A DNA stretch of 6,292 nt, from the NCBI GenBank assembly GCA_030830595.1, contig JAURMS010000141.1, forward strand, positions 1 to 6,292, given 5' to 3'. Every line of letters starts with the position of its first letter. Position 1 is the first letter of the stretch. The stretch is from Gammaproteobacteria bacterium. Lineage in GTDB: Bacteria; Pseudomonadota; Gammaproteobacteria; Steroidobacterales; Steroidobacteraceae. The position numbers and the translations under genes were made by a program. The notes under the pieces were generated by a model, which searched no databases, was not told the origin of the DNA, and saw nothing but the letters and a program-made list of their open reading frames with translations. Of the stretch, positions 1-5,579 are shown piece after piece.

Positions 1-360
1 CGCGGTGAAGTCAGCCTGCACCGCGAGGTGTTCCGGCCTTGGGGCAGCTACGACAGCGTGGACGCAGGGCAGCGTTTTCAGGTGAAGCGGCTGGTGGTCA
101 AGCCGGGTGCCAGTATGTCGCTGCAGTTACATCACCATCGGGCCGAACACTGGATTGTTGTGTCAGGCACTGCGCGTATCACCCGCAACGACGAAGTGTT
201 CCTGCTGTCCGAGAACGAGTCCACCTATATCCCGGTTGGGGCTCGTCATCGGATCGAGAACCCGGGCAAGGTGGAATTGCACATGATCGAGGTCCAGTCG
301 GGCAGTTATCTGGGCGAAGATGACATCGTGCGCTTCGAAGATCATTACGGCCGAGGCTGA
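1..360 (+). CDS. manC: ManC/AlgA-type mannose-1-phosphate guanylyltransferase / mannose-6-phosphate isomerase, C-terminal part (5' end outside window)
   Basis: The reading frame is open from base 1 to the TGA at 358-360, giving 119 residues. This is the C-terminal cupin (type II phosphomannose isomerase) domain of the bifunctional enzyme, which makes GDP-mannose from mannose-1-phosphate and GTP and may also isomerise fructose-6-phosphate to mannose-6-phosphate. Visible family landmarks are FRPWGSYDSVD (window residues 11-21), the metal-binding cupin signature HHHRAEHW (44-51), SGTARIT (55-61), ENESTYIP (71-78), a further histidine in ARHRIENPGK (81-90) and the terminal IEVQSGSYLGEDDIVRFED (96-114). 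The nucleotidyltransferase domain, normally about 350 residues upstream, lies outside the window. The GTG at 28 is an internal valine codon, not a start, because the family sequence continues upstream of it (RGEVSLHRE). The gene is followed after 9 nt by the aminotransferase gene and then manB, which completes the route to GDP-mannose. The family assignment is very secure. Whether the isomerase activity is retained cannot be judged from this fragment. Confidence 0.95.
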   Translation, partial: RGEVSLHREVFRPWGSYDSVDAGQRFQVKRLVVKPGASMSLQLHHHRAEHWIVVSGTARITRNDEVFLLSENESTYIPVGARHRIENPGKVELHMIEVQSGSYLGEDDIVRFEDHYGRG

Positions 361-369
361 GGAGTTCCC

Positions 370-1539
370 TTGAAAGTTCCCCTGCTCGACTTGAAGCCAC
401 AGTACCTGGCGCTGAAGACGGAACTCGACGAAGCTTTGCTCCGGGTCGCGGCGTCCCAGATGTTCATCCTGGGACCCGAGGTGGCTGCCCTCGAGCAGGA
501 AATGGCCGCCTATTGCGGCGCGCGGCACGGCATCGGCGTGTCGTCGGGCACCGACGCGCTGCTGGTTGCGCTGATGGCGATGGAAGTGGGTCAGGGCGAC
601 GAAGTCGTGACCAGCCCCTACACCTTCTTCGCCACCGGGGGCACGATTGCGAGGCTTGGCGCGACCCCGGTCTTCGTTGACATCGACCCGTACAGCTACA
701 ACCTTGACCTGGCACAACTGGAGTCTTTCCTGACCGGGTCCTGCGAATCGCGGGATGGCGTGTTGTTCAATCGTAAGACCGGCCGGCGGATCAAGGCGGT
801 GATGCCGGTTCACCTCTACGGCCAGGCTGTGGACATGGACGCCCTGCTCGGCATGGTCCGCCGTTACTGCGTATACGTCGTGGAGGACGCCGCCCAGGCC
901 ATCGGATCCGAGGTCGACGGCGGGCGTCGCGTAGGGGCGCTTGGCGATGTAGGTTGTTTCTCGTTTTTTCCGACCAAGAACCTGGGTGGTTTCGGTGATG
1001 GCGGGCTGTGTACGACCAACGATGATCGCCTCGCCGCCCGCATCCGTCAGCTGCGCGTACACGGCATGGAGCCCAAGTACTATCATGCACTGGTAGGAGG
1101 TAACTTCCGGCTGGACGAGATCCAGGCGGCCGTCCTCAGGGTGAAGCTCAGGCACCTCGATGCCTGGCACGCGGCGCGGCAGCTCAATGCCGACTTCTAC
1201 GACCAAGCGTTCCATGAAGCCGGGCTCGATCAGGTGGTGATCACGCCTGCACGCCACACCGGCTATCGGCACATCTACAACCAGTACGTGATCAGGGTGC
1301 CCGAACGTGACGCACTCAGGCGCCATTTGGGGGAGCAGGGTATCGGCACCGAGGTGTACTACCCGGTGCCCCTGCACATGCAGGAGTGTTTCACCTACCT
1401 GGGCTATCGCCCGGAGGATTGCCCGGAGTCTGCGCGGGCAGCGGCCGAGACGCTGGCACTGCCGATCTTCCCGGAACTGGAGACGGCGCAGCGGCAGTAT
1501 GTGGTGGACATGATCCGGGATTTTTTCCGAAAAGGATGA
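370..1539 (+). CDS. DegT/DnrJ/EryC1/StrS-family PLP-dependent sugar aminotransferase
   Basis: This is a 389-residue protein, the usual length for the family. It transfers an amino group, normally from glutamate, to a keto group on a nucleotide-linked sugar in the cytoplasm. Landmarks in order: the N-terminal VPLLDLKPQY (3-12), the phosphate/PLP-binding loop VSSGTDALLVAL (57-68), TSPYTFFAT (81-89), VEDAAQAIGS with Asp173 expected to hold the PLP pyridine nitrogen, and SFFPTKNLGGFGDGG (198-212) with Lys203 as the predicted PLP Schiff-base lysine. The C-terminal YYPVPLHMQECF segment and LALPIFPEL are also typical. The start is TTG at 370, supported by GGAG at 361-364 with a 5-nt spacer and by the family-like N-terminus (first residues MKVPLLDL). 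The stop overlaps the next reading frame. A roughly 12-residue stretch near 122-141 (TGSCESRDGVLFNRKTGRR) is longer than in WbpE-like relatives. Placement between manC and manB suggests an amino sugar of a surface polysaccharide. The exact substrate is unknown: a WbpE-like UDP-3-keto sugar or a GDP-keto sugar are both possible. Confidence 0.93.
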   Translation: MKVPLLDLKPQYLALKTELDEALLRVAASQMFILGPEVAALEQEMAAYCGARHGIGVSSGTDALLVALMAMEVGQGDEVVTSPYTFFATGGTIARLGATPVFVDIDPYSYNLDLAQLESFLTGSCESRDGVLFNRKTGRRIKAVMPVHLYGQAVDMDALLGMVRRYCVYVVEDAAQAIGSEVDGGRRVGALGDVGCFSFFPTKNLGGFGDGGLCTTNDDRLAARIRQLRVHGMEPKYYHALVGGNFRLDEIQAAVLRVKLRHLDAWHAARQLNADFYDQAFHEAGLDQVVITPARHTGYRHIYNQYVIRVPERDALRRHLGEQGIGTEVYYPVPLHMQECFTYLGYRPEDCPESARAAAETLALPIFPELETAQRQYVVDMIRDFFRKG

Positions 1540-1547
1540 GACAGATG
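1531..1547 (+). promoter_or_regulatory. Ribosome binding site and overlapping start choice for manB
   Basis: AAAGGA (1531-1536) sits inside the last codons of the aminotransferase gene. It is 8 nt before ATG 1545, but touches the other in-frame ATG at 1536, which forms ATGA with the upstream stop at 1537-1539. The Shine-Dalgarno position favours 1545. Either start implies translational coupling to the aminotransferase gene. Confidence 0.6.
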
Positions 1548-2900
1548 GACTTGTCGGGATGTTTCAAGGCGTATGACGTGCGGGGCAGGATTCCGGAAGA
1601 GCTGAACCCGGAAAGCGTGTATGCGATTGGCCGCGCCTACGCAGAGTGGCTCAAGCCCGGTCGCGTGGCGGTTGGCAGGGACATCCGCCTCTCCAGTGCC
1701 GAATTGGCCGAAGCCCTGGTCCGCGGCCTGACCGACTCGGGGGTCGACGTGCTGGATATCGGCCTCTGCGGCACCGAGGGTGTCTATTTCGCTACTTTCG
1801 CCGAGGGCCTGGACGGCGGCATCATGGTCACGGCCAGCCACAACCCTCCCGACTACAACGGCATGAAATTTGTCCGTGAGGGCTCGCGTCCGGTCAGCGG
1901 CGACACCGGTTTACAGGACATTCGCCGCCTGGCCGAGCAGGGCCAGTTTGCCACCCCCGGTCGTCGTGGTGCCGTCGCGCCTTTGGATATCAGGGCCCGA
2001 TATCGCGAGCACCTGCTCAGCTATCTGGATCGCTCCCGCCTGAAGCCGCTCAGCATCGTCTCCAATCCCGGCAACGGGGGTGCCGGCCTGGTCATCGACC
2101 TGCTGGAGCGGGACCTGCCTTTCGAATTCACCAAGGTCCATCACCAACCCGACGGCAGCTTCCCTCACGGCGTTCCCAATCCAATGCTGGAGGAGAACCG
2201 TGCGGCCACGGCGGAGGCCGTCAGGGCTGCCGGTGCCGACTTCGGGATTGCCTTCGATGGCGACTTCGACCGGTGTTTCTTCTTTGACGAGCAGGGCCGT
2301 TTCATCGAGGGCTATTACATCGTGGGCCTGCTGGCCTCCGTGTTTCTCCAGCGTCATCCAGGTGCGAGCATCGTTCACGATCCGCGCCTGACGTGGAACA
2401 CGCTGGAGATCGTGGCGCAGTGTGGTGGCAAGGCGGTGCAGTCCAAGTCCGGGCATGCTTTCATCAAGCAGGTGATGCGTGAGTCCGATGCCGTCTACGG
2501 CGGGGAGATGAGCGCGCATCATTATTTTCGCGAGTTCGCCTACTGTGACAGCGGCATCATTCCCTGGCTGGTGATGGCCCAGGTGCTCTCCGAGCGTGGC
2601 GTGCCGCTGTCGGCACTGATCGATGAGCGTATGCAGCGGTTTCCGGCCAGCGGCGAGATCAACCGCAAGCTGGCTGACCAGCAGGGTGCCATCCGGGCCG
2701 TGCGCGAACGTTACGTGCCTGCGGCCCTCAAGGTGGAAGAGGTCGATGGCTTGTCGGTCGAGTACGCCAACTGGCGCTTCAACCTGCGTTCCTCGAATAC
2801 CGAGCCGCTGGTACGCCTGAATGTCGAGAGCCGAGGGGATCACCCACTGATGCAGGACAAGACGGCGGAAATCCTCGCGCTGCTCAATACCTTCAGTTAA
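1545..2900 (+). CDS. manB: Phosphomannomutase (ManB/CpsG family)
   Basis: The enzyme interconverts mannose-6-phosphate and mannose-1-phosphate, feeding the upstream ManC to give GDP-mannose. From ATG 1545 it has 451 residues and resembles E. coli CpsG/ManB along its whole length. Landmarks: FKAYDVRGRIPEEL (7-20), the catalytic phosphoserine loop TASHNPPDYNGMK with Ser98, the metal-binding loop DGDFDR (238-243), the sugar-recognition loop GEMSAHHYF (320-328) and the phosphate-binding loop RSSNTEPLVRLN (415-426). All four active-site loops of the alpha-D-phosphohexomutase superfamily are intact. The open frame runs back to 1386, but that part is the overlapping aminotransferase gene. ATG 1545 is preferred because AAAGGA at 1531-1536 lies 8 nt upstream and the family begins a few residues before CFKAYD. 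ATG 1536 (adding Met-Arg-Gln) overlaps the aminotransferase stop as ATGA and is the alternative. CpsG-like members can be specific for mannose, whereas AlgC-like members also use glucose; this sequence looks CpsG-like. Confidence 0.95.
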   Translation: MDLSGCFKAYDVRGRIPEELNPESVYAIGRAYAEWLKPGRVAVGRDIRLSSAELAEALVRGLTDSGVDVLDIGLCGTEGVYFATFAEGLDGGIMVTASHNPPDYNGMKFVREGSRPVSGDTGLQDIRRLAEQGQFATPGRRGAVAPLDIRARYREHLLSYLDRSRLKPLSIVSNPGNGGAGLVIDLLERDLPFEFTKVHHQPDGSFPHGVPNPMLEENRAATAEAVRAAGADFGIAFDGDFDRCFFFDEQGRFIEGYYIVGLLASVFLQRHPGASIVHDPRLTWNTLEIVAQCGGKAVQSKSGHAFIKQVMRESDAVYGGEMSAHHYFREFAYCDSGIIPWLVMAQVLSERGVPLSALIDERMQRFPASGEINRKLADQQGAIRAVRERYVPAALKVEEVDGLSVEYANWRFNLRSSNTEPLVRLNVESRGDHPLMQDKTAEILALLNTFS

Positions 2901-2907
2901 GCGCGAC

Positions 2908-3978
2908 TCACTGACTCAAGCTGGCACTCTTGACCAGGGCCGTCACCTGACGGCCCGGCTCAAGACCCAGTTCCCGGACGGTTTCCATCGTCACGCGCGT
3001 CAGGAGTCGATCTCCCGCGGCGTCGAGGAGCACCTCGCAAAGACCCGTATGGGCCAGCCCCACTTCGAGCACGACAGCTGCCAGCCGGTTGCGGATGCTC
3101 AATTGCCCGGGGTCGCCGATGGCCAGGGACACGTCCCGAGCCCGGATCAATAGCCTGACGGGTTGACCTGCTGCAACGGGGTTCCCGGGCAGGCGCAGTT
3201 CGCCCGCCGGATGGCGATAGGTGTTCAGGCCATCTCCTGCGACGCCCGTGGACAGCGCCGTCAGCACGGTGCCCGCCTCATCGGTGCCCGATAAGCCGGG
3301 AAGGTCGAGTCGACCGAGCAGTTCGTTGATGGGACCGCAGGCACGCGCCTGGCCGTCTTCCAGGAGCAGGAGTTGCTGAGCGAGGCGCGCGATTTCGGGC
3401 AGTGAGTGGCTGACATAGAGCATGGGCACGCTGCTTGCTGCGCAGACGGCTGCCAGGTAGCCGATCAGTTCTTCGCGACGCGGCACGTCCAGCGAGGCAC
3501 AAGGCTCATCCAGCAGGAGTAGTCGCGGGCCGGACAGCAGGGCACGGGCGATGGCCACTCGCTGTCGCTCGCCCCCTGACAGGCTGCTCGGGGGTCTATG
3601 GAGCAGGGCGCCGAGCCCCAGTAATTCGATCATGTGTCCGCGCAGGCCGGGATCGCGCGGAGCGCGCCCATGCCGGCGGCCGAAGTCCAGATTGTCGCTT
3701 ACGGTCAGGTGCGGGAACAGGCGACTGTCCTGGAAGACGTAGCCGATTCCCCTGCAGTGGGCTGGCAGCCACAGGCCGCGCTCGGTGTCACAGAGTAGAT
3801 CGCCGTGAAAGCTTATCCGCGCCTGATGTGGCCGCCTCAGTCCGGCCACGATTTCCAGCAGCGTGCTTTTGCCGGCTCCGGATGCTCCGAACACCCCGGT
3901 GACGCCGTCTGGAATCTCGGCCACCACCCTGAGTTCGAACTCGCCTTGGCGGTGCCTGAGATCCAGCTGGAGGCTCAT
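2908..3978 (-). CDS. modC: Molybdate ABC transporter ATP-binding protein ModC
   Basis: This 356-residue ATPase energises molybdate import through ModB at the inner membrane. The nucleotide-binding domain shows Walker A GASGAGKS (31-38), the Q-loop glutamine in YVFQDSRLF (80-88, Gln83), ABC signature LSGGERQRVAIARAL (133-147), Walker B LLLLDE (153-158), D-loop SLD (162-164) and the switch histidine in YVSHS (His191). The C-terminal part from about 292 (LSIRNRLAAVVLEVG) to 354 is a Mop/TOBE-like domain, which in this family binds molybdate and can signal its level. The length matches the E. coli protein. The start ATG (3978-3976) is chosen because it forms an ATGA overlap with the modB stop, has GGGAGGG (3989-3983) just upstream, and gives the usual MSLQLDL N-terminus. 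A GTG at 4020 would add 14 residues lying inside modB and is less likely. It is the last gene of modABC and converges on manB. Confidence 0.96.
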   Translation of the reverse strand: MSLQLDLRHRQGEFELRVVAEIPDGVTGVFGASGAGKSTLLEIVAGLRRPHQARISFHGDLLCDTERGLWLPAHCRGIGYVFQDSRLFPHLTVSDNLDFGRRHGRAPRDPGLRGHMIELLGLGALLHRPPSSLSGGERQRVAIARALLSGPRLLLLDEPCASLDVPRREELIGYLAAVCAASSVPMLYVSHSLPEIARLAQQLLLLEDGQARACGPINELLGRLDLPGLSGTDEAGTVLTALSTGVAGDGLNTYRHPAGELRLPGNPVAAGQPVRLLIRARDVSLAIGDPGQLSIRNRLAAVVLEVGLAHTGLCEVLLDAAGDRLLTRVTMETVRELGLEPGRQVTALVKSASLSQ

Positions 3979-4673
3979 GGCGCCCTCCCATGACGCCTGC
4001 GCACCCGGCGTGCCAACCACTCCGAGGCCAGCAGGGCCGTCACGGACAGGGCGATGGCCACACCGGTCAGCCGCAGCGCTGCGGCCTCACCGTCCGGCAG
4101 CTGGATGGCGTTGTAGATGGCCCCGGGCAGCGTCTGTGTGAGCCCCGGGATGTTGGACACAAAAGTAATGGTGGCCCCGAATTCGCCCAGCGCCTTGGCA
4201 AAGCAGAGCACGGCGCCGGCGAGGATGCCAGGGAGTGCCAGCGGCAGGGTGATGCGGGCCAGAACCCAGACCGGATGGGCCCCAAGGGTGGTGGCCGCCT
4301 GCTCGAGCCCGCTGTCTACGGACTCGATGGAGAGTCGTACCGATCGGACCAGCAACGGAAAGCCCATGATGCTGCTGGCAAGGGCCGCACCGGTCCAGTT
4401 GAAGGCGAAGGAGAACCCCAGGGTGTTCTCCAGCAAGGCCCCTAGGGTTCCCTGTCGGCCGAAGGCGATCAGCAGCAGGTAGCCGGTGACGACCGGCGGC
4501 ATCACCAGCGGCAGGTGGACCAGGACGTCCAGCAACAGCTTGCCTGGAAACTGGCAACGGGCCAGCACCCACGCCACCGCGATGCCAGGGGGCAGGCTGA
4601 CCAGTGTGGCCCAGGCAGCCACCTTCAGGCTGAGCTGGATAGTGGTGAGTTCATCTGGCGTGAAGATGGTCAG
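3975..4673 (-). CDS. modB: Molybdate ABC transporter permease ModB (probable CTG start)
   Basis: This inner-membrane permease forms the molybdate channel with ModC as its motor and ModA delivering substrate. From the proposed start it has 232 residues, close to the roughly 229 of E. coli ModB, with about five hydrophobic membrane segments. Landmarks: LPLVMPPVVTGYLLL (54-68), FPLLVR (105-110), the EAA-type coupling loop EQAATTLGAHPVWVLARITL (124-143), GEFGATITFVSNIPG (163-177) and SEWLARR near the C-terminus. No ATG, GTG or TTG lies in frame upstream of GTG 4622, which falls inside the first conserved block (LSLKV|AAWATL). Reading from CTG at 4673-4671 adds 17 residues, beginning TIFTPDELTTIQLSLK after the initiator. 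These align well with the start of E. coli ModB as I recall it (ILTDPEWQAVLLSLKV). That CTG overlaps the modA stop as CTGA, and GGGAG (4681-4677) lies 3 nt upstream, rather close. If CTG is not used, the gene would run from 4622 and give 215 residues. The family call is secure; the start codon is an inference. Confidence 0.93.
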   Translation of the reverse strand: MTIFTPDELTTIQLSLKVAAWATLVSLPPGIAVAWVLARCQFPGKLLLDVLVHLPLVMPPVVTGYLLLIAFGRQGTLGALLENTLGFSFAFNWTGAALASSIMGFPLLVRSVRLSIESVDSGLEQAATTLGAHPVWVLARITLPLALPGILAGAVLCFAKALGEFGATITFVSNIPGLTQTLPGAIYNAIQLPDGEAAALRLTGVAIALSVTALLASEWLARRVRRRHGRAP

Positions 4674-5488
4674 GGGCTCCCGTCCGAGGACAGGTCCGTA
4701 AAGCCTGCCCGTAGGAAGTGTGCCATTGCCGCTGGGCTGCCGAGAAATTCCATGAAAGCGGCAGTATCGGGATGGCGACTGCTGGTGATCGGGGCTGCCC
4801 AGTATTCAATGGCCGGGTGGCTGGACGGCGGAAACTCAGCCGCGACCCGCACCCGAGGTTCGGAGCGGGCGTCGGTGGCGTAGACCACCCCGAGTGGCGC
4901 TTCGCCGAGTGCCACGAGCCGCAGGGCACTCCGTACATCCGCGGTTTCGGCCAGCCTGCCCTCGACTTCTGGCCAGAGCCCCAGCGAGGTCAGTCCCGCC
5001 CGGGCATAGCGTCCCGCCGGCACTGATTCCACCAGCGCGACCGCCAGCCTGCCGCCAGCCAGCGCCTTGGCCAGGACGCCCGTCTCGAGCGGCACCGACT
5101 GTCGAGACGAACTCGATGGCACGACCAGCACCAACCGATTGCCGGCCACCCGACGGGGCTGCGACACACGCCCCTCGGCGGTCAGGGCGTCCAGCCAGGC
5201 CCGGTCGGCGGAGATGAACACATCAGCGGGCGCGCCCGCGCGCAGCTGGCGAGCCAGCGTGGCGGTGCCGGCGAAGGACACCGTCATCTGACGTCCGTCG
5301 GCATTCCAGTCACTGCGCAAGTCTTGCAGGACTGAGGACAGGCTGGCCGGCGCGAAAACCAGCAGCGGACGCGAGGGCTCGGCTGCCCTGGCCGGCAGCG
5401 TGAGGCCGAGGCAGAGAAGGAGGGCCAGGGCGCGTCGCAATCGACCTGCTCGAGTCTGTGTGAAGCGAATGTTTTTTGGGTTGAACAT
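4670..5488 (-). CDS. modA: Periplasmic molybdate-binding protein ModA
   Basis: This 272-residue solute-binding protein captures molybdate (and usually tungstate) in the periplasm and delivers it to ModBC. An N-terminal signal peptide is clear: basic residues (RAGRLRR, 13-19), a hydrophobic core ALALLLCLGLTL (20-31) and a likely signal peptidase I site after PARA (32-35). The mature part starts LLVFAPASLSSVLQDL. Alignment from memory with E. coli ModA places its molybdate ligands at Ser49, Thr75 (serine in E. coli), Ala158 in VPAG, Val185 in ADVRSAL and Tyr203 in PLGVVYATDA. GAPADVFISAD (85-95) is a strong family signature. The ATG at 5488 has no clear Shine-Dalgarno. A TTG at 5440, 4 nt after an AGG, would give a more compact signal peptide starting at residue 17 and is a realistic alternative. 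It is the first gene of modABC, overlaps modB by 4 nt, and is divergent from the protease gene at 5577. Confidence 0.95.
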   Translation of the reverse strand: MFNPKNIRFTQTRAGRLRRALALLLCLGLTLPARAAEPSRPLLVFAPASLSSVLQDLRSDWNADGRQMTVSFAGTATLARQLRAGAPADVFISADRAWLDALTAEGRVSQPRRVAGNRLVLVVPSSSSRQSVPLETGVLAKALAGGRLAVALVESVPAGRYARAGLTSLGLWPEVEGRLAETADVRSALRLVALGEAPLGVVYATDARSEPRVRVAAEFPPSSHPAIEYWAAPITSSRHPDTAAFMEFLGSPAAMAHFLRAGFTDLSSDGSP

Positions 5489-5576
5489 AACGACAATAGA
5501 TGTTACATATCATGAGGTTATAAAACATATATTCATAAATTTTACATAACGTATTGATAAGGGAAGGATCAGACTC
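5489..5576. promoter_or_regulatory. AT-rich divergent control region between modA and the protease gene
   Basis: This 88-nt gap must carry the promoters for modA (minus strand) and the metalloprotease gene (plus strand). Bases 5501-5550 are 80% A+T (40 of 50), in sharp contrast to the GC-rich genes on either side. Possible -10 boxes are TATAAA (5519-5524) and TATATT (5528-5533) on the plus strand and TATAAC (5522-5517) on the minus strand. None has a good -35 at 16-18 nt, so no promoter is called firmly. The region contains the dyad at 5495-5533 and four ACATA motifs spaced 19-20 bp (the first overlaps the modA start codon). In many proteobacteria modA is repressed by molybdate-bound ModE. 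A TACATAACG at 5543-5551 resembles one half of the E. coli ModE site, but I see no matching second half at the expected spacing. Confidence 0.6.
5495..5533. repeat. Imperfect inverted repeat, candidate operator
   Basis: The left arm AATAGATGTTACATA (5495-5509) and the right arm TATAAAACATATATT (5519-5533) are reverse complements at 12 of 15 positions, with a 9-nt centre (5510-5518). The outer ten positions match at nine, as AATA-G/T-ATGTT. The arms are about two helical turns apart centre to centre, as expected for a dimeric regulator. The right arm covers candidate -10 boxes on the plus strand. It is not followed by a T-run and lies upstream of both genes, so a terminator is unlikely. The low-complexity AT background raises the chance of a fortuitous match. 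Confidence 0.45.
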
Positions 5577-5579
5577 ATG
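5564..5579 (+). promoter_or_regulatory. Ribosome binding site of the metalloprotease gene
   Basis: AAGGA (5564-5568), within a longer purine run from 5559, lies 8 nt before ATG 5577-5579. This fixes the start of the downstream gene, which has a signal peptide directly after it. Confidence 0.75.

Noticed and set aside
163..1377. 404-codon open frame on the minus strand
   Set aside because: It lies antisense to manC and the aminotransferase, whose protein families are unmistakable. Long antisense frames are expected in GC-rich genes with G/C third positions, and its translation shows no recognisable family motif.
1386..1544. N-terminal extension of manB back to ATG 1386
   Set aside because: This part is the end of the aminotransferase gene read in another frame. 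ManB family proteins begin just before CFKAYD, matching ATG 1545 (or 1536).
1911..2843. 310-codon open frame on the minus strand
   Set aside because: It is antisense to the phosphomannomutase gene, has no recognisable motifs, and is explained by GC-rich codon use on the coding strand.
2901..2922. Possible terminator or repeat at GACTCACTGACTC between manB and modC
   Set aside because: GACTC occurs as a direct repeat, not an inverted one. There is no stable stem and no T-run.
3435..4445. Plus-strand open frames at 3435-3902 and 3990-4445
   Set aside because: Both are antisense to modC and modB. Their Arg/Pro/Gly/Ala-rich translations are typical of shadows of GC-rich genes.
5489..5576. Molybdenum cofactor riboswitch or other structured leader upstream of modA
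   Set aside because: The leader is short and AT-rich, without the multi-stem GC-containing structure expected. The dyad fits a protein operator better.
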